A stretch of DNA of 15,555 nt from an uncultured Akkermansia sp. (GCA_900766865.1 CAAFXA010000241.1:1-15555); one strand, 5' to 3'; positions 7,472-15,339 are shown, counted from the first letter of the stretch. The notes: generated from the letters alone by a model not told the origin. Numbers and translations are program-made.

Positions 7472-7500
7472 AGTATACAATCACTCCCCCTCTTTGTCAA
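7472..7500 (-). promoter_or_regulatory. Strong sigma70 promoter of prfB
   Basis: A perfect TTGACA (7500-7495), a 17-base spacer, and TATACT (7477-7472). Only 9 bases separate the -10 box from the prfB ATG at 7462, so the predicted transcription start is 0-3 bases before the start codon. There is no room for a Shine-Dalgarno sequence. Confidence 0.8.
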
Positions 7501-7585
7501 GCTTGAATCACCTGGGGCGCAGCTCTCCTGAGTTCTGAAACAAGCTGATTCTAATCTGTTAGCTTATCCGGCTGCGGAAGTATGC

Positions 7586-7611
7586 AAAAAACGCTCACCG
7601 AGGTGAGCGTT
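7586..7611 (-). terminator. Intrinsic terminator of the esterase gene
   Basis: A perfect 10-base inverted repeat (AACGCTCACC at 7590-7599 with GGTGAGCGTT at 7602-7611), effectively a 9-bp stem with a tetraloop. On the - strand it runs directly into six T (7591-7586). It begins 26 bases past the esterase stop. Confidence 0.9.
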
Positions 7612-7637
7612 GAAGAAATAGATGGGGCTGTCAGCCA

Positions 7638-10600
7638 TTATGGTGCCGGTGCGTATGGCTGGGTGGGCAGGCCATCAGCGTTCACGAGGTTGGGCTCCAG
7701 GTAGGTATACCAGCCGTAGCGAGCGTAGCGGGGCTTTGCCACCTGGGGGCTGCTAAGCATGACACTGGAGCCCTTGATAGTGGCCTCAGCCGGGTAGTAG
7801 GTCTTGCCATCCTCGGATATATCGAAACCGACGGGGGCTTTCCCATCCGTGGTCTTAAGCCCCTTGGCATAGCTCAAGTGTACGCATATCTTTTTGCCCT
7901 GCGGCACAACTTTGGTAACAACAGGACCGGTGTAGGGTACCTTCTCGCCATATACCTTGGCGGCGGCGAGCGCAGCCAAGCGGGTACCTACCTCCAGCTT
8001 GCGCGGGGGATGCACATCGCTGTTTTTGGAGCCGAGGTCGATGGTGGTGAGCGCGTATACATTCTTCATACCGGCAGCACGGCGCTGCACCGTGCGGAAC
8101 TCCGGCCAGTAGGCGCGCAGCTTGCTGCGGTCATTGATGCGGGGGAGCTCCACCTGAAGGAAGGGCAGCTTCGGGCGTCCGAATGCGGTGCGCCAGCCCT
8201 CGATGAGGTCTCGCAGCAGGGCGGAGTTCTGCTCCATGTCCTGAATCTCCGCATCGCTTTCTCCCTGGTACCAGATGACACCTGCCACGGGGAAGTTCAG
8301 CCAGGGGCGGATACCCGTCTCGAAGAGGTAGGCGGGCTTATAGGGGTGCGGGGCATTGAGGTCTGCTCCGATATTCTGGCGGGCGCGACCGCGTACCCAG
8401 GCGGACATGTACTTGCTATCCAGCCATTTTTCGGTTGTGCACTCGGGGTATTTGGCGTTCAGGACCTCCGAGGGCAGCCAAGCCATCATTTCCGAGCCGC
8501 CGAGTGCGGCATGGATGACGCCTACCGGCACGCCGATGTGCTTTTGCAGCTCGCGGCCGAAGTAGTAGCCTACGGCGCTCATGCGCTGGCGCGTCTGCGG
8601 GGTATTGGCGCTCCAGCTGCCCTTGTACATTTCGCCGTTGTTGAGGAGGGATTTCTCCTTCTCTTTGTATGCAGGCGGCGAAGTATGTACCTGCGGCTCG
8701 GAGTGGTAGAAGCGGAACTGTGGATTCTCGGCCTCGTTCAGCGAATTGGTGTCACCTGTCTGGTTCAGGCGCCAGAGCATGTTGCTCTGACCGGAGGCAA
8801 CCCATACTTCGCCCACGAGAATGTCGTTAATCACCTGCGAGCCACTCCCCTGAGTGATGGTGAGCTGTTGCCCGGTTGCATTGGCGTCCATGGGGGCGAG
8901 GGTCGCGGTCCATCGGCCATCTGTTACAGTGCCGGTGACAGTCTGCCCGTTGAAGCTGACAGTAACGGGCTCTGTACCTGAACAGGTGCCGGTGATGGGG
9001 ATGTTCTGCCCGCGTTGCAGCACCATGTGGTCGGCAAAGATGGCATCCGCTTGGATGCCTTCCTTCATTCCCGGGGCTTTCGGTGCTTTCTGCGGGTTGT
9101 AGGCATGCGCTGCGGAGCTCTTGCCAGTGGAGGCCGGTGCGTAGGACTGAGCTGTCCAGCCAGCGCTTGTCAGCGAAAGTTTGCCGCCCTCTGCTGTGAG
9201 CTGAATGCCATTCTCGCCACCATTCTGGGTATAGGGAAGGCCTTGGCCAACAAGAGTATCGCCTACCCATACATAGTAGCCGGGCATGAGGTTCTGAGCA
9301 GAGTTCCCTTTGTTCCAGGCGATACGTACGGTGCCTTTCAGCTCTGCATCGCAATAGAGCGGGGTGTCGCCCCAGCAAATGCGACCATTCCCCAGCGAGA
9401 GCGTGCCGCCGTTGGTGCCATCGTTCAGAGTAACGCTCAGGACGGCTTTTTTGCTGTAGTCGCCGCTCAGTTCAACGGAGTAGCCTTCTTTCGCACTCAG
9501 CTTGCCTTTAGCAAGTTGGGTGGGATTGCCGGGTTTCACATCAACCTTTGTTGATATGTTCCACTTGCCGGCCTTGTCGGCAGCTGCTCGCGGCAGGCCT
9601 GCGGTGCGCCCGGCGATGCCCATGGCGCGGGCAAGATTGCCGGCGATGATGAGCGAGCCTTGCTCATTGGGATGCAGCCCGTCACGTCCCGGGCGGTTAG
9701 ACATGGAATCCGGCCAGGTGAAGGGCGTACCCGATGTGGGATCCACAAGTCCCTTGTTAATTTCAACAAAACGGATATTCAACCCGCTCTTTTTGCTGTA
9801 GGCTTCCACCCATTTTTTGAGCAGCTCGTTGTACTTTTGCACCGTTTCGTGGCGCACAGCCTCATTGTTGTTGGCGTGGTTGCCCCAGCACGGCACACTC
9901 ATGAGGTAGAGCGTGTCGTTCTTATCTCTCAGCACATCGGTGGCAATCTTGCTCAGGTTGCCCCACTCGCTGCCGGGCGTCCAGCTGAAGTTGCTCCCCT
10001 TCGCTGCAACGCGCCCTCCCAGCATGCGCTGCATTTTGTCCGCAAAGTTAGCGGGGGTGTAACCGGCATCGCTCAGCAGGTCATTGGTACCCATCAGGCA
10101 GCACCAGGTGTCGCAGTTGTAGCTGTCTGCCGAGCTGGCTGTGGAGTGTCCGCCGTAGTTGACGCCACTCATGCCGGCATTGGAGCCGCTGATGATGTTG
10201 TGCGTGCGGCCGGATGACTGTGCCAAGTGTGCATTGGGGAAGGGGACGCCGCCGTAGCTTTCCCCGGCGTCTCTGGTACTCAGTTTGGAATAGCCCGGGG
10301 TGTAGCCACTGCGCGGCCCTACGATTTCGGCCTCTATGCCATTATCTATCAGAATCTTGAATATCTGCCAGCGCCAGGTCTGGTCGTTTACACCATGGGT
10401 GATGGAGTCTCCCATGAACATCACTCGTCCCAGAGAAGTGCCATCCGTGCGCTTGCTCTTAAAGGGGATGGTGTAATCTGCCGGGGGAACGTAGGATGAG
10501 GTGTCCAGTGTGGACGGTGTATGCAGGCGCAGTGCTTTGGCGTAATTAAGGTTGATTTGGTAGCCGCTGAGTGTTTTGTTGCCTCCGGCGCGCAGATTGG

Positions 10601-11102
10601 CAGCCTTGTACAGCTCTTTTGTGCTGCCATCCGGCAAGATGGCGCATACAGTTACGCCCTTGGCGCTGCTGCCTGAGATGAGCAGGGTGACGTTACCCTC
10701 TGCCGAGGCATATTGCTGAAGGGTATCGTATTCTATCTTACCGGCATTCTGCCAGATTTTACCGGCCCAGTAGCCGGTGATAGCCGGTTTGCGCGAACCG
10801 GTGGGAACTTTGGTGTCTGCGACATCCGTCAGGCCGTAATCCACTAGGTTTTCATCCCACAGCAGCAGCGGTGTGCCGCTTTTGTAATCGTTGGAGTTGG
10901 CGTAGCTCAGAAAAGAGGGCAGGTTAATCGTCAGTTCTACTGTGTTGTCGGCTGTCGATTGCACAGCAAAATTTCCCTTGCCATCGTAGATAACCTTGTT
11001 GAGCTCATCACACAGCGGGGCAGACAACTTATCGTATGTGGCTGCTTGTGTTGTAATCAGGCTGTGCGCAAACAGGGATAACAGGAAAAAAGTGTTCTTC
11101 AT
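7638..11102 (-). CDS. Secreted two-headed SGNH esterase with sialate O-acetylesterase-type C-terminus
   Basis: A 1154-residue exported hydrolase. Residues 1-20 are a signal peptide (hydrophobic core, likely cut near TQA). Residues 21-215 are unrecognised and beta-rich. Residues 225-500 form a GDSL/SGNH domain: GDS at 231-233 (nucleophile Ser233), MGTND at 337-341, and DGLH at 474-477 (catalytic Asp and His). Residues about 515-655 are another unassigned beta-rich linker domain. Residues about 685-1154 match the sialate O-acetylesterase (SASA/DUF303) family: FADHMVLQRG at 689-698, GEVWVASGQSNM at 764-775 (nucleophile Ser773), GVIWYQGESD at 941-950, and SDVHPP at 1028-1033. Both catalytic sets look intact. 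It probably removes O-acetyl groups from sialic acids or other glycans, but the SASA family also contains xylan and other acetylesterases, so the substrate is uncertain. It is monocistronic, with its own ribosome binding site and terminator. Confidence 0.9.
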   Translation of the reverse strand: MKNTFFLLSLFAHSLITTQAATYDKLSAPLCDELNKVIYDGKGNFAVQSTADNTVELTINLPSFLSYANSNDYKSGTPLLLWDENLVDYGLTDVADTKVPTGSRKPAITGYWAGKIWQNAGKIEYDTLQQYASAEGNVTLLISGSSAKGVTVCAILPDGSTKELYKAANLRAGGNKTLSGYQINLNYAKALRLHTPSTLDTSSYVPPADYTIPFKSKRTDGTSLGRVMFMGDSITHGVNDQTWRWQIFKILIDNGIEAEIVGPRSGYTPGYSKLSTRDAGESYGGVPFPNAHLAQSSGRTHNIISGSNAGMSGVNYGGHSTASSADSYNCDTWCCLMGTNDLLSDAGYTPANFADKMQRMLGGRVAAKGSNFSWTPGSEWGNLSKIATDVLRDKNDTLYLMSVPCWGNHANNNEAVRHETVQKYNELLKKWVEAYSKKSGLNIRFVEINKGLVDPTSGTPFTWPDSMSNRPGRDGLHPNEQGSLIIAGNLARAMGIAGRTAGLPRAAADKAGKWNISTKVDVKPGNPTQLAKGKLSAKEGYSVELSGDYSKKAVLSVTLNDGTNGGTLSLGNGRICWGDTPLYCDAELKGTVRIAWNKGNSAQNLMPGYYVWVGDTLVGQGLPYTQNGGENGIQLTAEGGKLSLTSAGWTAQSYAPASTGKSSAAHAYNPQKAPKAPGMKEGIQADAIFADHMVLQRGQNIPITGTCSGTEPVTVSFNGQTVTGTVTDGRWTATLAPMDANATGQQLTITQGSGSQVINDILVGEVWVASGQSNMLWRLNQTGDTNSLNEAENPQFRFYHSEPQVHTSPPAYKEKEKSLLNNGEMYKGSWSANTPQTRQRMSAVGYYFGRELQKHIGVPVGVIHAALGGSEMMAWLPSEVLNAKYPECTTEKWLDSKYMSAWVRGRARQNIGADLNAPHPYKPAYLFETGIRPWLNFPVAGVIWYQGESDAEIQDMEQNSALLRDLIEGWRTAFGRPKLPFLQVELPRINDRSKLRAYWPEFRTVQRRAAGMKNVYALTTIDLGSKNSDVHPPRKLEVGTRLAALAAAKVYGEKVPYTGPVVTKVVPQGKKICVHLSYAKGLKTTDGKAPVGFDISEDGKTYYPAEATIKGSSVMLSSPQVAKPRYARYGWYTYLEPNLVNADGLPTQPYAPAP

Positions 11103-11106
11103 AATC

Positions 11107-11127
11107 TCTCCTTTTCTTTAAATTATC
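11107..11127 (-). promoter_or_regulatory. Shine-Dalgarno sequence and candidate -10 box of the esterase gene
   Basis: AAAGGAGA at 11114-11107 lies 4 bases before the ATG at 11102 and is the only strong Shine-Dalgarno sequence in front of a gene here; it fixes the start. GATAAT at 11127-11122 is a candidate -10 box; no good -35 partner is visible, and the leader would be only about 13 bases. The ribosome site is secure, the promoter is not. Confidence 0.55.
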
Positions 11128-11177
11128 ATTCAGGTGGGATATTGCAAGAAAAAAAGCTTATACGCGATGACTTCTGC

Positions 11178-11206
11178 TTGCGGCGATGTGACGGATGTGC
11201 TAGACT
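11178..11206 (+). promoter_or_regulatory. Candidate promoter of nnr
   Basis: TTGCGG (11178-11183), 17 bases, then TAGACT (11201-11206), preceded by TGC as in an extended -10. The box ends 8 bases before the ATG at 11215, so the transcript would start about 2 bases upstream of the start codon. The GGGGG just before the ATG is too close to act as a ribosome binding site. Confidence 0.5.
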
Positions 11207-11214
11207 GAGGGGGT

Positions 11215-12672
11215 ATGAAGATTCACCCATGTGCCGTGATTCGCGAAGCCGAACAAGCTTTGTTTTCTTCCGGGGCTGCTACATCGGATGAGCTGATGGA
11301 CGCAGTGGTGGAGCGTCTGTGGGAAGCCGTACAGAAAGAGCCGGCGTTCAGGGGACGGCAGCATCGGCGGGGGGGGGGGTATGCAGGGCGTGGCAATAAT
11401 GCCGGGGATGCCCTGGGTTTAGCTGCGAGGTTTCGTTGTCCTGTGACACTGCGGGCCGTGTGTTCGCCTCAGGAATTCTCGCCGGAGAGTCTGCGCCAGT
11501 TCTCGTTGCTGGCCGGGCATGAACTGAGCACGGAGGCTCCTACTCCGCAGGAGGGGGTGTTGATTATAGATGGCCTTCTGGGGAGTGGTGCCTCGGGGGC
11601 GTTGCGAGAACCATATGCTGCGTTGGTGACGGAACTTAACGCATTACGGGATTCCTGCGCCGATAGTTGTACGTTGTCCATCGATGTACCCACCGGCCTT
11701 AATGGCGATACCGGGGAGGTGCCCGGAGTTGCAGTGCTGGCCGATGTGACGGCGGTTATCGGTTGCGTGAAGCCGGGAATGGTGGCCGATGGGGCGGAGG
11801 ATTATGTGGGGCGACTGCTCTGCATTCCGTTGCCGGAGGTGGTTTTGCCGAAGGGCGCTGCCGGAGATGTGGCGACGGATGATGTGCTGCGGTGGCTGCC
11901 GCGGCGTGCTTACTCCTGTTTTAAGAACAAGGCGGGGCGGGTGAATATTGTGGCCGGCAGCGTGGGTTATGTGGGTGCGGCTCAGATGTGCGCCGAGGCT
12001 GCTCAGGCTGCCGGTGCCGGACTGGTGGCTCTGTATTGCCGGGCGGATGTGTATCCGCATCTGGCGGGGCGCGTTGCCTCGGAAATTATGGTGCACCCGG
12101 TGAAATCGTATGCAGAGGTTCCTGTAGAGGGGGCTCAGGCACTTGTGGTGGGGCCGGGGCTGGGACGACCACGAGGGGATGAAGCTCGGGCTCTGCATGA
12201 TCTCTTGTGGCGTTGCAGGGTGCCGCTTGTTCTTGATGCAGACGGATTGAACCTGGCTGCTGAGCTTGGTTGGACGCTGCCGCAGCAAAGTATTCTGACG
12301 CCGCATCCGGGGGAGATGCGCCGCCTGTTTCCCGAGGCAGCAGGACTGAGCCGTTCGGCGTGTGCCCGCCGCTATGTGGCGCAGTCGCCCTGTACCTTGT
12401 TGCTTAAAGGTGCCAGAACAATGATAACGGATGGCCGTGAACTGTGGTACAACTCCACCGGTGGTCCCTATATGGCTAATGGTGGGCAGGGGGATGTACT
12501 GGCCGGATGCATTGGTGCGCTGGCAGCGCAGGGGCTCAGCCCTTTGAAGGCTGCTGTATTGGGGGCCTATGCCTGTGGCAAGGGGGCGGAAATAGCGCAC
12601 ATGCAGGCCGGATATCCGCAGGTGATTCGCGCCATGGATGTGGTGGCGAATCTGGGACGCGTGCTGGGCTGA
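11215..12672 (+). CDS. nnr: Bifunctional NAD(P)H-hydrate epimerase / ADP-dependent NAD(P)H-hydrate dehydratase
   Basis: Repairs damaged hydrated NADH and NADPH: the N-terminal YjeF domain epimerises R and S forms, and the C-terminal ribokinase-like domain dehydrates the S form using ADP. The N-terminal domain (about 1-210) shows AGRGNNAGDALGLAARF (57-73), DGLLGSGASG (119-128) and SIDVPTGLNGDTG (155-167). The C-terminal domain (about 225-485) shows GRVNIVAGSVGYVGAA (241-256), VVGPGLGR (311-318), DADGLN (341-346), LTPHPGEM (361-368), LLLKGA (395-400) and NGGQGDVLAG (422-431). Total length of 485 residues is normal for the fusion. The odd feature is a run of 11 G at 11369-11379, giving RQHRRGGGY where a hydrophobic beta strand should precede the GNNAGD loop. 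The frame remains open across it. Its stop is 4 bases from the convergent ActB-like stop. Confidence 0.93.
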   Translation: MKIHPCAVIREAEQALFSSGAATSDELMDAVVERLWEAVQKEPAFRGRQHRRGGGYAGRGNNAGDALGLAARFRCPVTLRAVCSPQEFSPESLRQFSLLAGHELSTEAPTPQEGVLIIDGLLGSGASGALREPYAALVTELNALRDSCADSCTLSIDVPTGLNGDTGEVPGVAVLADVTAVIGCVKPGMVADGAEDYVGRLLCIPLPEVVLPKGAAGDVATDDVLRWLPRRAYSCFKNKAGRVNIVAGSVGYVGAAQMCAEAAQAAGAGLVALYCRADVYPHLAGRVASEIMVHPVKSYAEVPVEGAQALVVGPGLGRPRGDEARALHDLLWRCRVPLVLDADGLNLAAELGWTLPQQSILTPHPGEMRRLFPEAAGLSRSACARRYVAQSPCTLLLKGARTMITDGRELWYNSTGGPYMANGGQGDVLAGCIGALAAQGLSPLKAAVLGAYACGKGAEIAHMQAGYPQVIRAMDVVANLGRVLG

Positions 12673-12676
12673 GCCC

Positions 12677-14707
12677 TTACAGGTAAAGCGTGCGCGGGCG
12701 CGTATGCGAGGCATCGAAGGTGGTGAGCACCTCGGTGGGTGCCTCGTGGCGTAAGTCGATTAAGCGGATGGCGCCGTTCGGGCAGGCTTGCTGGCAGGCG
12801 GTCTGTGGGTGGTCGCCGTTTCTGCGGGCGGTGTTGATACGCTGGACGCAGTAGGTGCATTTTTCCATGACGCCTCGGGAACGTACGCTTACCAGTGGGT
12901 TGGTGGGGAGAGCTGTGCGCTCCTTCGCACGTCGGGAGTAGTCGTGGTAATTGAAGGTACGTGCCTCGTAGGGGCATGCGGCAGAGCAGTAGCGTGTACC
13001 CCAGCAGCGGGGATACACCATGGCATTCAGCCCTTCATCGGTGTGTACGGTGGCATGTACGGGGCAGACTGCCTCGCAGGGGGCGTTTTCGCACTGTCTG
13101 CAGGCTGTGGGTACAAAATGCAGATTCTGATTTGCATCCGAATACCGCTCGATGCGTAGCCATTGCAGGTCGCGGTTCTGTGCAAGGTCCTCGGCCCCGA
13201 CTACCGGTATATTGTTTTCTGCTCTGCACGCAAGTGTACACGCACTGCAACCATTGCAGCGGGAGATATCTATAACCATTGCCCATTGCGGCTTATCTGC
13301 GGTTGGGGGGCTGGGGGCTTTGCCGCGTCTGTGTTGTGGAAGCTGTTTTGCTGCTCTGTGGGGGAGCGGTTGCCCCTGGATGAGGGGTGTGGGGGCTGCT
13401 TTTGTTGTTTGTGGGCTGAGCGGCAGGCAGAGGTGTTGCAGCTGTGGTATGGGGCAGGCCGGAAGGGTGATTCCGTTTACTTGCACTGCGCGGGCTTTGC
13501 TGTTTCCCGGTACGAAGGCTTCTGCCACACCTGCATAGCCGGTGAGTGGGAACCATGTTTCCAGCAGCCAGGGGTTGTGTGCAAATCGACCATCTGCGTA
13601 AAAGGGGTGCAGGTAGTATGTGGTCGCTGTGGTGGGCGCCACCGAAGGAAGCGTCCGAGGAAGGGGGGCTACGGCGGGAATGATGCCATGCCGCAGGGCT
13701 GTTGCTGCTTCCGGTACGACACGCAGCAACCATTCTTTTGCCACCGAGACGTCCGGCCGATTTGTAATCGGCAGCTCATCTCCGGTAAGCAGACAGTGCA
13801 GAGCCTCGACTTCGGATACAGCTGGGCGCAGCGGTAAGCTAACCGGCTGGCGCAGGCAGAGATTACCATGGGCATCAGCATCTGCCCCCCACTCTTCCAG
13901 AAAATGAGTTTGTGGTATGGTGTAGCGGCAGAGTCGGGCGGTGTGGTCCGGTGCCGGATGGCAGAAGCGGATTGTTTCTGCATGCGTGTTCTGCAGGGCG
14001 GTGGCAAAGGCCGGATTCAGCCCCGCGGCATCCGCCGGTGTGAAAATGAAGAGGATTTCTACGTCCGGCAGAATCTCTGTGAGCTCATCCAGCGACCCCA
14101 TGCCTGTATCGAACCTGACGGCTTTTCCCAGTGCCGCATCTGCCAGGGTATCCAGTGCATCAAAGCTGCGTGTGCGAGGCTCTGCTATGGAATCGTATGT
14201 GAAAAATGATGTGCCCTTGTACTGACGCAGCGCTTCCACTTGGGCCATGCGCAGGGGGGAATAGCCGGCCGGGAAGAGGAAGGCCATGCGGCGCCCTTCT
14301 TTCAGGGCGGTGCTCCAGGCCCGGAAGGCACCTTTTATGCCCTGCGTTGGATAGGGGCTGCCATTGAATGTGGGCTCTGCTGGTCGAAGCGCTGTATACA
14401 AATCGAGTAGCGATGCCTGGCTGAATGCCGGCAACCCCGCCCGTACTCCGGTATAGTGTGGGTTTGGTTGCAGCATGGTGGGCAGGCCGTTATGGCATAC
14501 CGCCAGCATGGGAATGGCGCCGGTAGCCCATGGCATGCAGGTAGCAAAGCATGTTGCTTCTCCGGGAAGTTGCCATTCCGGGCACCCTTCCGGCTCCACC
14601 GCAAATTGTTGTGCGCGTCTGCAGGCGGGCAGGGCCGTGAGCGCAAGGGCCCCCAATCCCTTCAGAAAGGAGCGCCGTGTTATACCCTGCCTGTTTGACT
14701 CCTGCAT
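12677..14707 (-). CDS. ActB-like Tat-exported molybdopterin-domain/iron-sulfur protein (compact)
   Basis: Resembles ActB of alternative complex III, a quinol-oxidising respiratory complex, in which a cofactor-less molybdopterin-oxidoreductase-like region is fused to an iron-sulfur region. From the start at 14707 it has 676 residues. TRRSFLKG (10-17) is a twin-arginine signal and LPAC (Cys29) a possible lipobox. The region up to about 460 keeps ActB landmarks such as NPHYTGVRAGLPAFSQASLL and FLEEWGADADAHGN, but is much shorter than the roughly 1000-residue family norm would require. The C-terminal part (about 475-650) carries 15 cluster cysteines: 484/487/490/494, 536/539/544/548, 568/574/578 and 617/620/638/642, fitting three [4Fe-4S] and one [3Fe-4S]. 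CWGTRYCSAACPYEARTFNY and SRGVMEKCTYCVQRIN are close to ActB. No membrane partner (NrfD/ActC) lies next to it. Confidence 0.85.
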   Translation of the reverse strand: MQESNRQGITRRSFLKGLGALALTALPACRRAQQFAVEPEGCPEWQLPGEATCFATCMPWATGAIPMLAVCHNGLPTMLQPNPHYTGVRAGLPAFSQASLLDLYTALRPAEPTFNGSPYPTQGIKGAFRAWSTALKEGRRMAFLFPAGYSPLRMAQVEALRQYKGTSFFTYDSIAEPRTRSFDALDTLADAALGKAVRFDTGMGSLDELTEILPDVEILFIFTPADAAGLNPAFATALQNTHAETIRFCHPAPDHTARLCRYTIPQTHFLEEWGADADAHGNLCLRQPVSLPLRPAVSEVEALHCLLTGDELPITNRPDVSVAKEWLLRVVPEAATALRHGIIPAVAPLPRTLPSVAPTTATTYYLHPFYADGRFAHNPWLLETWFPLTGYAGVAEAFVPGNSKARAVQVNGITLPACPIPQLQHLCLPLSPQTTKAAPTPLIQGQPLPHRAAKQLPQHRRGKAPSPPTADKPQWAMVIDISRCNGCSACTLACRAENNIPVVGAEDLAQNRDLQWLRIERYSDANQNLHFVPTACRQCENAPCEAVCPVHATVHTDEGLNAMVYPRCWGTRYCSAACPYEARTFNYHDYSRRAKERTALPTNPLVSVRSRGVMEKCTYCVQRINTARRNGDHPQTACQQACPNGAIRLIDLRHEAPTEVLTTFDASHTRPRTLYL

Positions 14708-14714
14708 GAGCTCT

Positions 14715-14743
14715 ATTGTAACGCTTCCTGCCCGCTGTGGCAA
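14715..14743 (-). promoter_or_regulatory. Promoter of the ActB-like gene
   Basis: TTGCCA (14743-14738), a 17-base spacer, then TACAAT (14720-14715); each box matches 5 of 6 consensus bases. The -10 box ends 7 bases before the ATG at 14707, which predicts a leaderless transcript. This placement also decides the start, because the in-frame ATG at 14743 lies within the -35 box. Confidence 0.75.
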
Positions 14744-14761
14744 CTCCTTTTTATTTCGTAC

Positions 14762-14790
14762 TTGACAGAGTGGGGCTGTGCAGGCACAAT
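14762..14790 (+). promoter_or_regulatory. Promoter of yceD-rpmF
   Basis: A perfect TTGACA (14762-14767), 17 bases, then CACAAT (14785-14790). The predicted +1 falls on the A of the ATG at 14797. It stands back to back with the ActB-like promoter, with 18 bases between the two -35 boxes. Confidence 0.7.
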
Positions 14791-14796
14791 ATCCCC

Positions 14797-15285
14797 ATGC
14801 AAGCGCGAGTCATCATACCGCTGGAGGAATTCCCCGAGGAGGGGTTGTTTATCGAAGGCGAGGCAGATGGTGCCCTCTTCGGCATCGATAATACGGGCGC
14901 ACAGAGCGTCGGCCCGCTCACTTACAGTCTGGAAGCTCAGCTCTATGAAACGGAGCTGGTGGTGCGGGGGAGCATATCTGCTCCTTTCCTTCTGCGTTGC
15001 GACCGTTGTCTGCGCGAATTCGAGTACACCGTGGCCATAGATGACCTTGCCATCGCCTGTGATGTGAAAGGAAAAGTTGTGGCTGATGTGACAGAAGAAT
15101 TGCGCGAAGAGGTGCTTCTGGAGCTTCCCGGATACCCGAAATGTGAAATTTCGGGCCTTGAATGTGAAATAAATGACACATTTTGTGATTTTAGGCTGGA
15201 CAAAGACCCCCATTCGGGTGTAAACTCTGCCACCCCGAGTGGCAATAGCGTCTGGGATGCCTTAGATGATTTCCCCCGCAAGTGA
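14797..15285 (+). CDS. yceD: YceD/DUF177 family 23S rRNA accumulation protein
   Basis: A small cytoplasmic protein of the YceD (DUF177) family, linked to 23S rRNA accumulation and normally found upstream of rpmF, as here. The 162-residue product has the family layout: an N-terminal beta-rich half with a negative character, the CDRC pair (Cys68, Cys71) followed by LREFEY, an acidic helix TEELREEVLLELPGYPKC, and further cysteines at 116, 123 and 130. The ATG at 14797 is chosen over the in-frame ATG at 14737 because the latter lies upstream of a perfect -35 box and its extra residues show no family likeness. rpmF starts 54 bases after its stop, probably on the same transcript. The molecular mechanism of the family is not settled. 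Confidence 0.85.
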   Translation: MQARVIIPLEEFPEEGLFIEGEADGALFGIDNTGAQSVGPLTYSLEAQLYETELVVRGSISAPFLLRCDRCLREFEYTVAIDDLAIACDVKGKVVADVTEELREEVLLELPGYPKCEISGLECEINDTFCDFRLDKDPHSGVNSATPSGNSVWDALDDFPRK

Positions 15286-15339
15286 CGCTGAGGCTCCACT
15301 CTCCTCATCTCAGTAACATCTTAACCGAAATACAGAACT

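Noticed and set aside
7463..7500. ATG at 7500 as the start of RF2
   Set aside because: It lies within the TTGACA promoter, gives no RF2-like N-terminus, and the 0-frame plus frameshift explains the gene.
7878..8981. + strand open frame (367 residues) opposite the esterase
   Set aside because: Shadow of the SASA domain coding strand; no homology features.
11644..12714. - strand open frame (356 residues) opposite nnr, His- and Arg-rich
   Set aside because: Composition typical of an antisense shadow; nnr motifs on the + strand are unambiguous.
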